Shown here piece by piece: positions 1 to 8,866 of a stretch of DNA of 64,000 nucleotides. This stretch comes from Flavobacterium sp. PMTSA4. GTDB taxonomy: Bacteria > Bacteroidota > Bacteroidia > Flavobacteriales > Flavobacteriaceae. The notes below the pieces were generated by a model. That model did not search any database, was not told the origin of the DNA, and saw only the letters and a list, made by a program, of their open reading frames with translations. The stretch lies in the NCBI RefSeq assembly GCF_032098525.1, contig NZ_CP134890.1:2232001-2296000 (forward strand), in the 5' to 3' direction. The stretch's first letter is position 1; each line of letters starts with the position of its first letter. Position numbers and translations under genes: made by a program.

Positions 1-306
1 GATGTTGCAGTTGATATTCGTTCAAATTCACCAACTTTTGGTCAATATGAAGCTGTTTTATTATCTGCTGAAAATCAAAAACAATTTTTTGTTCCAAGAG
101 GTTTTGCTCATGGATTTTTAGTATTAAGTGAAACAGCCACTTTTTTTTATAAATGTGATAACTTTTATAATAAAGAATCAGAAGGCGGAATTACTTATAA
201 TGATGAAACCATTGGAATAGATTGGCAATTTCCATTAGAAAACTTAATTATTTCAGAAAAAGATAAAGTTCAGCCAACTATTGAAAACGCCAAAAAAGTA
301 TGGTAG
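1..306 (+). CDS. rfbC: dTDP-4-dehydrorhamnose 3,5-epimerase, C-terminal part
   Basis: The window opens inside this gene; 101 C-terminal codons are visible and the start lies to the left. RmlC converts dTDP-4-keto-6-deoxyglucose to its L-lyxo epimer, the third step of dTDP-L-rhamnose synthesis. The visible part has the cupin core typical of RmlC, including FFVPRGFAHGFLVL and the later GGITYND and GIDW segments. Its TAG stop overlaps the first 7 bases of rfbD, which indicates translational coupling. The genes for steps one and two (rfbA, rfbB) are not in the window and are presumably upstream. Confidence 0.93.
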   Translation, partial: DVAVDIRSNSPTFGQYEAVLLSAENQKQFFVPRGFAHGFLVLSETATFFYKCDNFYNKESEGGITYNDETIGIDWQFPLENLIISEKDKVQPTIENAKKVW

Positions 307-1142
307 TTTTAGTTACAGGAAGTTCAGGCCAACTTGGTCAAAGCTTGCAATTTATTGCACCTAATTATACTAATATTGAATTTGTTTTTTGCGATTCCAA
401 AACGTTAGACATAACAAGTTTTAATAATTGTGAAACAATATTTTCAAAATATAAACCTGATTTTTGCATCAATGCTGCTGCTTACACTGCTGTAGATAAA
501 GCAGAAAGCGAACCAGAAATAGCATTTGAAATTAATGTAAATGGCCCAAAAAACTTAGCCAAAGTCTGTAAACTAAACAACACTGTTTTAATTCACATAT
601 CAACCGATTTTGTGTTTGATGGCAATAAATCTTTACCATATACTGAAAAAGACATCCCAAACCCAACTGGAGTTTATGGACAAACTAAATTGGATGGAGA
701 AATAGCAATTCAACAAATTTGGAATAAACATTACATTATTAGAACATCTTGGGTTTATTCTCAATTTGGAAATAATTTCATGAAAACCATGTTGCGTTTA
801 GCATCTGAAAGAGATACAATTTCAGTTGTAAATGATCAAATTGGAACTCCAACTAATGCTGTTGATTTAGCAAATACAATTGTAAAAATTATTATCAGCA
901 AAAAATTAAAATTTGGAATTTATAATTACAGTAATGAAGGACAATGCAGTTGGTATGATTTTGCAAAAAAAATATTTGAAATCAACAATATTACTATAAA
1001 TTTACTACCAATACCAACAACAAGTTTTCCAACGCCAGCAAAAAGGCCAAAGTTTAGTGTTTTAGATAAATCAGAAATAAAAAACACATTTGACCTAGAG
1101 ATAAATTCTTGGGAAGAAAGTTTAAAAAACACACCTCTTTAA
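300..1142 (+). CDS. rfbD: dTDP-4-dehydrorhamnose reductase
   Basis: This 280-residue protein is the last enzyme of dTDP-L-rhamnose synthesis and reduces dTDP-4-keto-L-rhamnose with NAD(P)H in the cytoplasm. The N-terminus carries the GSSGQLG nucleotide-binding loop (residues 7-13). The SDR catalytic pair is Y126-x3-K130 (YGQTK), and the STDFVFDG segment typical of RmlD is present. The ATG at 300 overlaps the rfbC stop, and the next gene follows after 2 bases, so this is one operon. Length is close to the usual 285-300 residues. Confidence 0.95.
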   Translation: MVVLVTGSSGQLGQSLQFIAPNYTNIEFVFCDSKTLDITSFNNCETIFSKYKPDFCINAAAYTAVDKAESEPEIAFEINVNGPKNLAKVCKLNNTVLIHISTDFVFDGNKSLPYTEKDIPNPTGVYGQTKLDGEIAIQQIWNKHYIIRTSWVYSQFGNNFMKTMLRLASERDTISVVNDQIGTPTNAVDLANTIVKIIISKKLKFGIYNYSNEGQCSWYDFAKKIFEINNITINLLPIPTTSFPTPAKRPKFSVLDKSEIKNTFDLEINSWEESLKNTPL

Positions 1143-1144
1143 AA

Positions 1145-1903
1145 ATGGATATTTCAGAGTTTTCGAGATTAAATGATAAAAGCAATTATAATCGTCATCC
1201 ATGGGAAACTTCGAGAAAAAATGTCCTGCATAGTTTTTTAAAACAATCTAAAATTGAATTTCCTATAGAAAGAATTGTAGATATTGGAAGTGGTGATGCT
1301 TATGTAATTCACACTTTAGTCCAGAAAAATTTAGCAAGAGAATATTATGCTATTGATACGGCGTATACACCAGAAGTTATAGAGCAGTTAAAAGTTAACA
1401 ATAATAATAGTCAAGTAGTTTATTTTAAAGATTTAATAGAATTTCAAAAAACTATTATCTCAAAAAAGAGAACACTTTTTTTGTGTATGGATGTGTTAGA
1501 ACATCTTGAAGACGAAAAAATTATACTCGATTATTTAGAATCTAAAGATGAGAATTATTTCTTTTTTGCTGTACCAGCATTTCAATCAGTTTTTTCTAGT
1601 CACGATGTATTGTTAGGTCATTATCGTAGATATACTTTAGCTCAGTTAAATAATTTATTAGAAAAAAATCAATTTTCAATTATTGATAAAGGATATTATT
1701 TTACTTCATTATTATTATTTAGAAAACTTGATAAATTGCTTAAAAATGACAAGAAGGAATCAATTGACAATTGGGAAGCTGGAAAAACAAAAACCAATTT
1801 AATTAATTCTATACTTAGTTTTGATTTTAAATTAAGTTTATTTTTGAAGAAAATAGGAATTACAATTCCAGGACTTTCAGCTTATTGTTTATGCAAAAAA
1901 TAG
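1145..1903 (+). CDS. class I SAM-dependent methyltransferase
   Basis: This is a 252-residue protein with the Rossmann-type SAM motif VDIGSGDAY near residues 45-53 and a DVLEHL post-motif, as in the Methyltransf_11/23 superfamily. I chose the ATG at 1145, 2 bases after the rfbD stop; a longer reading from 1109 would overlap rfbD. It probably methylates a sugar or a lipid-linked intermediate of the polysaccharide, but the substrate cannot be read from sequence. The following glycosyltransferase overlaps its end by 13 bases, so the two are likely coupled. Confidence 0.8.
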   Translation: MDISEFSRLNDKSNYNRHPWETSRKNVLHSFLKQSKIEFPIERIVDIGSGDAYVIHTLVQKNLAREYYAIDTAYTPEVIEQLKVNNNNSQVVYFKDLIEFQKTIISKKRTLFLCMDVLEHLEDEKIILDYLESKDENYFFFAVPAFQSVFSSHDVLLGHYRRYTLAQLNNLLEKNQFSIIDKGYYFTSLLLFRKLDKLLKNDKKESIDNWEAGKTKTNLINSILSFDFKLSLFLKKIGITIPGLSAYCLCKK

Positions 1904-2610
1904 CCATAATTATTCCGTGTTATAACGAAGAAAAAAGGATTAAAAAATCGGATATCGATTATTTAATTTTAAATTCTGATGTAACACTTTTTTTTGCAAA
2001 TGATGGAAGTAAAGACAAAACAGTTGAAGCAATAGAAATTATAATTTCTAATTATCAGGAACGATGCTTTTTGATTGATTTCAAAGAAAATTCGGGAAAG
2101 GCAAATACAATTTATAAAGCTATTAATCAAATCAACAAACAAAATCAATTTGATTTTATTGGTTATTTTGATGCTGATTTTTCAACGCCAGCAGAAGAAT
2201 TAGTTTCAATGTTAAACAGTTTAAAAAAATCAGAAAAAAAGTTCATTTTTGGTTCAAGAATATTACTTTTGAATTCAGGAATAAAAAGGAAATTTTATCG
2301 ACACATTATTGGAAGAATAATTTTAACGCTTATAAATTTTAAACATAGTTTAGGGATTTATGATACCCAATGTGGAGCAAAAATATTTTCAAAAGAAATT
2401 ATTAAGGAAGTTTTTGAAAAACCTTTTAAAACTAAATGGTTGTTTGATGTTGAGATTTTTATTCGATTAAAAGAAAAAAATTTATTGCAATACGGAAAAG
2501 AAATTCCAGTCTATAATTGGAAAGATGTTGACGGGTCAAAACTAGGTTTTTCTTCCTCTATTTCGATTTTAAAAGAGATTGGAATAATAGCATTTACGGG
2601 TAAAACTTAA
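1891..2610 (+). CDS. glycosyltransferase family 2 (dolichyl-phosphate-glucose synthase-like)
   Basis: This is a 239-residue GT-A glycosyltransferase. It shows IIIPCYNEE (6-14), NDGS (37-40) and the metal-binding DAD at 94-96, followed by TQCGAKIF and WLFDVEIF segments like those of Alg5/DPM1-type enzymes. I infer transfer of a sugar to a polyprenyl phosphate or a growing glycan. It lacks the C-terminal membrane helices found in some relatives. The ATG at 1891 is preferred over a TTG two codons upstream. The start lies inside the end of the methyltransferase gene. Confidence 0.82.
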   Translation: MQKIAIIIPCYNEEKRIKKSDIDYLILNSDVTLFFANDGSKDKTVEAIEIIISNYQERCFLIDFKENSGKANTIYKAINQINKQNQFDFIGYFDADFSTPAEELVSMLNSLKKSEKKFIFGSRILLLNSGIKRKFYRHIIGRIILTLINFKHSLGIYDTQCGAKIFSKEIIKEVFEKPFKTKWLFDVEIFIRLKEKNLLQYGKEIPVYNWKDVDGSKLGFSSSISILKEIGIIAFTGKT

Positions 2611-2693
2611 GTTTAATAACAAAAATAAGTTATTTAACAAAGTGCTATGATTTAGGTTAATAAATAAAGTAATTTTATAAAAAGAGTATAAAT

Positions 2694-3233
2694 ATGAAAA
2701 GAGTTTTTATTAGTTTAATTGTTATTGTTTTTTTAGTGTCTTGTAAAGATGAAAAAATAAAAGAAGAATCAAGCATCGAAAAAGTTAACGAAGACACCAA
2801 TGACAGAATGAAAGTTACATTAAATGTTACTGTGAAAAAAGATGATAGTTTTCAAATTTTTTATAAAGATAATGAAGCAGATAATTTTGAAGAAAAAAAA
2901 TCTTTTTTTGTAGAGTTCAAAGGCAATGATCAACCCCAAGAAATAGTTTTTTTATTACCTGAAGATGTGCTTCCAAATTATTTAAGATTAGATTTTGGAA
3001 CAAACAAAAACCAAACAGATATGATTATCAATAATTTTAGAATAAATTATTATGATAAGTCATTTGAAGCAAAAGGGAATGAATTTTTCAATTATTTTTA
3101 CCCCAATGAATTAGTGAAAATTGAAGCTCAAGAATCAAAAGTGACACCTATTGTTTCTCAAAATGGAAATTATGACCCTGTTTTTTGTTCAGCTGAAGGG
3201 CTTAAGATACAATTGGAATTATTAATTAAGTAA
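2694..3233 (+). CDS. putative lipoprotein of unknown function in polysaccharide locus
   Basis: This 179-residue protein has a lipoprotein signal: KR, a hydrophobic core, then LVSC with C17 as the lipidation site. The remainder is highly charged, with a Lys/Glu-rich linker (18-40) and then beta-rich sequence. I recognise no family. It is flanked by 83-84 base gaps, so it may be less tightly coupled than its neighbours. A cell-surface or periplasmic role linked to the polysaccharide is possible from position alone, but nothing in the sequence shows it. Confidence 0.7.
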   Translation: MKRVFISLIVIVFLVSCKDEKIKEESSIEKVNEDTNDRMKVTLNVTVKKDDSFQIFYKDNEADNFEEKKSFFVEFKGNDQPQEIVFLLPEDVLPNYLRLDFGTNKNQTDMIINNFRINYYDKSFEAKGNEFFNYFYPNELVKIEAQESKVTPIVSQNGNYDPVFCSAEGLKIQLELLIK

Positions 3234-3318
3234 AATCTATTTAAAGAAAGTTATAATTTCTTTTTAGTTTATGTTTTTCAATTATTACTAAATGTATTTA
3301 TAGAAAGGATTAAGATAT

Positions 3319-4119
3319 ATGACAGAGAGTAAAGAAAAAATAATTTGTAAAATATGTGGAGAAGAAACCTTTAAAATTTTTAATGCTACTGTTTTATATA
3401 AATATGATGTTAGTTATTACCAATGTAAAAAATGTGGTTTCGGACAAACAGAAACTCCATATTGGTTAAAAGAAGCTTACGAAAGTCCGATGAATCTATC
3501 GGATACTGGAGTTATGTTTAGAAGCGAGAGAATGTCAAAAATCACAACTACTCTAATTACACTTTTTTTTAAAAGAAAAGGCATTTTTTTGGATTATGCG
3601 GGTGGATTAGGCGTTTTTACAAGACAAATGAGAGATATAGGGTTTGATTATTTTTGGCACGATCCGTATACGCAAAATGTCATTGCACGAGGCTTTGAAG
3701 GTAGCTTGGATAAAAAGTACGATGCAGTAACAACTTTTGAAAGTTTTGAGCATTTTGAACAGCCATTAGAAGAATTAGAAAAGATATTAGAGTTAACAGA
3801 TACAATAATTTTAACAACTGATTTAATTTCAAAACCAGCTCCAGAACATAAAGATTGGTGGTATTATGGATCTGAACATGGTCAACATATCGCATTTCAT
3901 TCAAAAGAGTCATTTAAATTTATTTCTAAAAAATATAATTTATACTATCATAATGCAAAAAATGTGCACATTTTAACAAAAAAGAAAATAGGTGTTTTTG
4001 GAACCGTTTTTTTTAAATTTAAATTTGCAAAACATTTACTTTATTTAGGATATTTTTTAATAAACCCTTTTATTAAATCAAAATCTTTTGATGATATGAA
4101 TAGTTTTTACATAAAATAA
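3319..4119 (+). CDS. SAM-dependent methyltransferase with N-terminal zinc ribbon
   Basis: The 266-residue protein begins with two CxxC knuckles (C10, C13, C36, C39) that likely bind zinc. A SAM-binding LDYAGGLGVF loop follows near 91-100. A Cys-rich N-terminal module joined to a class I methyltransferase is known in sugar methyltransferases of the NDP-hexose C-methyltransferase type, so a sugar substrate is a reasonable inference. Whether transfer is to carbon or oxygen cannot be told. The C-terminal 40 residues are hydrophobic and basic, suggesting membrane association. Confidence 0.78.
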   Translation: MTESKEKIICKICGEETFKIFNATVLYKYDVSYYQCKKCGFGQTETPYWLKEAYESPMNLSDTGVMFRSERMSKITTTLITLFFKRKGIFLDYAGGLGVFTRQMRDIGFDYFWHDPYTQNVIARGFEGSLDKKYDAVTTFESFEHFEQPLEELEKILELTDTIILTTDLISKPAPEHKDWWYYGSEHGQHIAFHSKESFKFISKKYNLYYHNAKNVHILTKKKIGVFGTVFFKFKFAKHLLYLGYFLINPFIKSKSFDDMNSFYIK

Positions 4120-4180
4120 AATTCAGCGATTTATTTTTTTAATATTTTATATAAAGAATAAAACCTCAATTCAATAAGCA

Positions 4181-5431
4181 ATGAGTATTTTTAGTAAAAC
4201 GAGAATTAAGGATTTTATTATTTACGGTTTAGGGCAATCTATAAATATATTGAGTCCTTTAATTGTGCTACCATATTTAATAGTAATATGTGGTGTAGAA
4301 GAGGTTGGAAAAATTGGTATTGCTATGTCTATAGCACTAATTTTAAACGGAATAATTGATTATGGTTCATATGTTATAGGCGTAAAGGAGATTTCAATTA
4401 ATAGAGATAATTTATTAGTGTTAGAAGAAAAATTTACTTCTATATATATATCCAAAGTTTTTTTATTTATACTCATTTTTTTAACATTATCATTATTTAT
4501 TTATTTTCTTCCCTACCTTTCCAAGGATAAGACGTTATATTTTTTTAGCACCTCAATTATTTTAGGGCAATTATTAAATCCTGCTTGGTATTTACAAGGA
4601 ATTGAAAATTTTAAGTGGATTTCTATTTTAAATATTTTATCAAAACTTATTTATTTAGCACTTATATTTATTTTCATCAGAAATAAAGAAGATTATATTT
4701 ATGCTAATTTATTTCTTGGTATTGGCGCAATAGTATCAAATACTATAGGTTTAATTTGGCTTAAGAATCAAAATTCATTTGTATTTAAAGCTAAAGATGT
4801 AAAACCATCTATTGCTATTTTAAAAGAAGAGTTTAGTTTCAGTCTTTCACAGTTTTTTTTGTCACTTTATCAATTTTTCCCAATAATTATTATAGGCTTT
4901 ATAGGAGGAGATTTGATGGCAGGTCAATACAGAATCATAGATCAGATTATAACTATTTTTAAAACATACTTTAATATGTTTTTTTATTTTGTTTTTGCTA
5001 ATATATGTTATGTATTAAACCAAAATTACAAAGAAGGAATAAAGACATGGAAACAATATAATGGATTTAATTTATTAATGATTTTAATTATTGTAGTTAT
5101 ATTTTACTTGTTGACTCCTGTAATTTTATCATATTTTAAATTTGATGAGAATGAGATCATTCAACTTTCATCAGTCTTCAAATTTGCATTAATTATACCA
5201 ATTTTAACCGGCATATCAATTTCATTAAGACAATTGATGTTTGCCTTCAATTTAAACAATATCTACATTACAATAACTATATTGGCTACGCTAATTAGTT
5301 TTGTTCTTTTAGCATCTTTTACCAAGTTATTTGCCTTGAAAGGAGCATTTTCTTCTATTATTTTAATAGAATTAATTATTATAATTTTGTATTCTTTATT
5401 TATTACATTTAAACACAAGGAAAAATCATAA
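4181..5431 (+). CDS. wzx: Wzx-type oligosaccharide flippase
   Basis: This 416-residue, highly hydrophobic protein has about 12 predicted membrane segments and the start FIIYGLGQSINILSPLIVLP, typical of MOP-superfamily Wzx flippases. Wzx moves undecaprenyl-linked repeat units across the inner membrane. It sits directly before the Wzy-like polymerase (8-base gap), the usual pairing in Wzy-dependent loci. Sequence divergence in this family prevents a substrate call. Confidence 0.85.
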   Translation: MSIFSKTRIKDFIIYGLGQSINILSPLIVLPYLIVICGVEEVGKIGIAMSIALILNGIIDYGSYVIGVKEISINRDNLLVLEEKFTSIYISKVFLFILIFLTLSLFIYFLPYLSKDKTLYFFSTSIILGQLLNPAWYLQGIENFKWISILNILSKLIYLALIFIFIRNKEDYIYANLFLGIGAIVSNTIGLIWLKNQNSFVFKAKDVKPSIAILKEEFSFSLSQFFLSLYQFFPIIIIGFIGGDLMAGQYRIIDQIITIFKTYFNMFFYFVFANICYVLNQNYKEGIKTWKQYNGFNLLMILIIVVIFYLLTPVILSYFKFDENEIIQLSSVFKFALIIPILTGISISLRQLMFAFNLNNIYITITILATLISFVLLASFTKLFALKGAFSSIILIELIIIILYSLFITFKHKEKS

Positions 5432-5439
5432 GAGAGTTA

Positions 5440-6690
5440 ATGAAAATAAAAGTTACAAATCATTTACCATATCAAATTTTATTTGGTCTTTGTATTTGTG
5501 TTACATATTTAAATATTTATGAATTAACCTTTGCAGTTTGGTTTTTCACAATTTTACTTACATTAAAGAGAAGATATTCTATTACTCTTTTAAAATATAT
5601 TTTCCCTTTTCTGGCTATTTTTTTTATTGCATTAATATCCACTTTTAACTACGATAATTATTTTTATAATGCTATTAGGGATATTACATATTTGATAAAG
5701 CCTATTTTAGGGTTTATAGTTGGTTACCAATTATGTAGAAGTTATGATTGTAAACCTTTTCAAACTATAATAAATACAGGATTTTTTATTGCAGTAATAC
5801 ATTTAGGGATGATTATATATAACGTAATTATATATAAAGTCATCAATATACATGAACTACGTGCATTGACAGGATATTTTAGTGATTTTGAAGTTTATGC
5901 TTTGGTTTTGGTACAGTTTCAAAATAAACTTCAATTACAATTTTCAAAAAAGAAAGTCATATTATTTATGATAATCATAGGATTATCAAGCTTTTTATAT
6001 CTATCAAGAACAAATTTTATACAATATGCAATTCTTGTTGTAGCAATGAAAGGATATTTTAAGCTAACAAAAAAGTCACTCAAAATCTTTTTTTATTTTT
6101 TTCTGTTTTTAATTATAGGGTATAGTTTTGTCTACAATACGAATCCAACCAGAAACGGAAAAGGATTGGAGGGTTTGTTTTATAAAATAAAAAATGCTCC
6201 TATAGAAGCTTTTAAAACCAAAATAAACCAGGATGACTATGAAGATTTCAACGATAATTATCGGTCATTCGAAAATATCAAAACCGTAAAACAAGTTTCA
6301 GCAGAAGGAATAGGAGGAATATTGTTTGGTAAAGGATTAGGCTCAACTGTTGACATAGGAAGAGAAATGTGGACAAATGATGGAACAATAGTAAGGTATG
6401 AACCAATTCTTCATAATGCTTACATGACAGTGTTTTTAAAATCGGGTCTATTTGGAGTCTTTTTTATGTTTTATTTTTTATATGTTTTATCGCGTCACGA
6501 AAAGACAAGTAATGAACAAGTAAAAAACGTGAACTTAATTCTGATTGGTACAATGTTTTTTCTATTTGTTGCAAATTGGGTTTTATTAGGTTTGTTTTTA
6601 AAGTTAGACAATAAAGCTGTAATTATAGGGTTTTTGCTTTGCTATAAGGAATTTATTAATAAACAGCAAAAGATAATACAAGAGAATTAA
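5440..6690 (+). CDS. wzy: Wzy-like O-antigen/capsule polymerase
   Basis: This 416-residue integral membrane protein has about 10 hydrophobic segments and a long extracytoplasmic loop around residues 230-330, ending in the HNAYMTVFLKSGLFG motif region of O-antigen polymerases and ligases. Wzy joins repeat units on the periplasmic face of the inner membrane. Position between wzx and a glycosyltransferase supports the polymerase reading. A ligase role cannot be excluded because the two families share topology; another member lies at 11750. Confidence 0.75.
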   Translation: MKIKVTNHLPYQILFGLCICVTYLNIYELTFAVWFFTILLTLKRRYSITLLKYIFPFLAIFFIALISTFNYDNYFYNAIRDITYLIKPILGFIVGYQLCRSYDCKPFQTIINTGFFIAVIHLGMIIYNVIIYKVINIHELRALTGYFSDFEVYALVLVQFQNKLQLQFSKKKVILFMIIIGLSSFLYLSRTNFIQYAILVVAMKGYFKLTKKSLKIFFYFFLFLIIGYSFVYNTNPTRNGKGLEGLFYKIKNAPIEAFKTKINQDDYEDFNDNYRSFENIKTVKQVSAEGIGGILFGKGLGSTVDIGREMWTNDGTIVRYEPILHNAYMTVFLKSGLFGVFFMFYFLYVLSRHEKTSNEQVKNVNLILIGTMFFLFVANWVLLGLFLKLDNKAVIIGFLLCYKEFINKQQKIIQEN

Positions 6691-6693
6691 TTA

Positions 6694-7809
6694 ATGAAAA
6701 CCAAAAAAATATTTATTGATTGCCATGTTTTTGACTATGGGTTTCAAGGAACCAGAACATATATTCAAGGGTTATATTTAGAATTAATAAAGAATAAAGA
6801 AATTGAATTTTATTTTGCTGCAACAGATATAAATAACTTAAAGAGTGTTTTCGGTGATTCAGAAAATATACACTATGTTGAGTATAAATCGAAAAATAAA
6901 TTTTATAGATTACTCATAGACATACCTTTATTAATAAAGAAAAATAATATTGATTTTGCTCATTTTCAATATATTGTGCCTCCATTTAAGAAATGTAAGT
7001 ATATAAATTCTATACATGATGTTCTATTCATTGATTTTCCTGAACATTTTCCTAAATTAAGTAGTATTAAAAATGAATTTTTATATAAGTATAGTGCCAA
7101 AAAATCTGAAATTATTTTAACAGGTTCTCAATATTCAAAAAATAGAATTGAAACACATTTTAAAATAAATAATGTTTTTACAACTGTTTATGGGGTAGAA
7201 TCAGTTTTTTATGATTCTTATGATAAAAAAGAAGTACAAGAAAAAGTTAAAACAAAATATGGATATGAAAATATTATAATTTATGTATCAAGGCATGAAC
7301 CTAGAAAGAATCATTATAGATTGTTAAAGGCATTTATTGATTTAAAATTATATGAAAATCATCATTTATTATTAATAGGAGACATTACATTTAGAGATGA
7401 AAAATTTGATAATTTACTTGAAGAATCTTCTAAAGAAATAAAAGAAAAAATAATATTAAAAAAGAAAGTAGCATACAATGAAATGTTACAGTTTTTAAGA
7501 GCATCCGTTTTAGCTGTTTATCCATCTTTTGCAGAAGGATTTGGATTACCACCATTAGAAACTATAGCGGCTAAGGTGCCAACTTTATGCTCAAATGCAA
7601 CCTCTATGTCAGAATTTGATTTTTTTGGTGAAGATTTTATAAATCCAGCAGATTTTGAGGAGATAAAAAGAAAAATTAGTTATAAACTATCAAATATTAA
7701 TGAAAAAAGACAAGAAGAATTATCTATTTTAGTTGAAAAAAAATATAATTGGAATGAGGCTGCACATAGCTTTATTGATATAATTAATAAAGAATCAATT
7801 AAAAATTAG
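6694..7809 (+). CDS. glycosyltransferase family 4
   Basis: This is a 371-residue GT-B enzyme. The C-terminal nucleotide-sugar domain has the EX7E signature EGFGLPPLE (E281 and E289) preceded by SRHEPRKNHYRLL and LLIGD. These are standard GT4 features and imply retaining transfer from an NDP-sugar. It begins 3 bases after the polymerase gene and is part of the same transcription unit. It resembles mannosyl/rhamnosyltransferases in layout; the true donor is unknown. Confidence 0.88.
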   Translation: MKTKKIFIDCHVFDYGFQGTRTYIQGLYLELIKNKEIEFYFAATDINNLKSVFGDSENIHYVEYKSKNKFYRLLIDIPLLIKKNNIDFAHFQYIVPPFKKCKYINSIHDVLFIDFPEHFPKLSSIKNEFLYKYSAKKSEIILTGSQYSKNRIETHFKINNVFTTVYGVESVFYDSYDKKEVQEKVKTKYGYENIIIYVSRHEPRKNHYRLLKAFIDLKLYENHHLLLIGDITFRDEKFDNLLEESSKEIKEKIILKKKVAYNEMLQFLRASVLAVYPSFAEGFGLPPLETIAAKVPTLCSNATSMSEFDFFGEDFINPADFEEIKRKISYKLSNINEKRQEELSILVEKKYNWNEAAHSFIDIINKESIKN

Positions 7810-7831
7810 ATATCAATATTTTAAAAAACAA

Positions 7832-8866
7832 ATGAAAAAGGCAATTATAACAGGAGTTACAGGTCAAGACGGAGCATATTTAGTAAAGTTTTTATTAGAA
7901 AAAGGATATAAGGTTTACGGAACTTACAGGCGTTCAAGCTCAATGAATTTTTGGCGTTTAGAAGAATTAGGAGTTTTACACCATGAAAATCTTAACCTAA
8001 TTGAGTATGATTTAAATGATCAGTCTAATAATATCAGAATTTTAGAAAAAATTCAACCTGATGAATTTTATAATTTAGCTGCTCAAAGTTTTGTTGGAGT
8101 TTCTTTTGAGCAACCAATATATACATCACAAACTACAGGAATTGGAGCATTACACATATTGGAAGCTATAAGAATTGTTAATCCTAAAATTAAATTTTAT
8201 CAAGCTTCAACATCGGAAATGTTTGGCAAAGTACAAGAAATTCCTCAAAAAGAATCTACACCTTTTTATCCTAGAAGTCCTTATGGGTTTTCAAAATTAT
8301 TTGCTCATTGGGCAACAATAAATTACAGAGAAAGTTATGATATTTTTGGCGTTAGCGGAATATTGTTTAATCACGAATCTCCTTTAAGAGGTAGAGAGTT
8401 TGTTACAAGAAAGATTACTGATACTGTTGCAAAAATTCATTTAAATAAGACAGATAAAATTTATCTTGGGAATCTTGATGCGCAAAGAGATTGGGGTTTT
8501 GCTAAAGAATATGTTGAAGGAATGTATAAAATGATGCAATATAAGTCTGCTGAAACTTTTGTTTTAGCAACTAATAAAACAAATTCAATTAGAGAATTTG
8601 TTGAAATGTCATTTAAAAATATTGATATTGATATTGTTTGGAAAGGTAAAAATGAAGATGAGAAAGGTTATTGTGCTAAAACAGGAAAAGTTTTAGTAGA
8701 AGTCGATAAGGCTTTTTATAGACCTGCTGAAGTTGAGTTATTAATTGGTGATGCTTCTAAGGCAAAAGAGTTGTTAGATTGGGAAGCTCAAACGGATTTA
8801 AATGCATTGTGTAAAAATATGGTCGAAATGGACATTAAAAGAAACTCAAATGGATTTTCATTCTAA
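7832..8866 (+). CDS. gmd: GDP-mannose 4,6-dehydratase
   Basis: GMD makes GDP-4-keto-6-deoxy-D-mannose, the common precursor of GDP-L-fucose, GDP-D-rhamnose, GDP-perosamine and others. The 344-residue protein has TGVTGQDGAYL at the N-terminus, RRSSSMN (NADP-binding), the STSEMFG catalytic Thr/Glu segment and Y151-x3-K155. Length is in the usual range. It overlaps the next reductase gene by 17 bases, so the precursor is probably consumed by that enzyme. Confidence 0.95.
   Translation: MKKAIITGVTGQDGAYLVKFLLEKGYKVYGTYRRSSSMNFWRLEELGVLHHENLNLIEYDLNDQSNNIRILEKIQPDEFYNLAAQSFVGVSFEQPIYTSQTTGIGALHILEAIRIVNPKIKFYQASTSEMFGKVQEIPQKESTPFYPRSPYGFSKLFAHWATINYRESYDIFGVSGILFNHESPLRGREFVTRKITDTVAKIHLNKTDKIYLGNLDAQRDWGFAKEYVEGMYKMMQYKSAETFVLATNKTNSIREFVEMSFKNIDIDIVWKGKNEDEKGYCAKTGKVLVEVDKAFYRPAEVELLIGDASKAKELLDWEAQTDLNALCKNMVEMDIKRNSNGFSF

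Noticed and set aside
1109..1144. Longer N-terminus for the first methyltransferase
   Set aside because: It would overlap rfbD and adds residues without a methyltransferase motif; the ATG at 1145 follows the rfbD stop closely.
3234..3318. Weak hairpin after the lipoprotein gene (AAAGAAA/TTTCTTT)
   Set aside because: It is pure A/T-rich pairing of about 7 bp with no GC core, expected often by chance in such sequence.
8802..8849. Longer start for the Rmd-like reductase
   Set aside because: The added 16 residues lie entirely within gmd and do not fit the SDR N-terminus.
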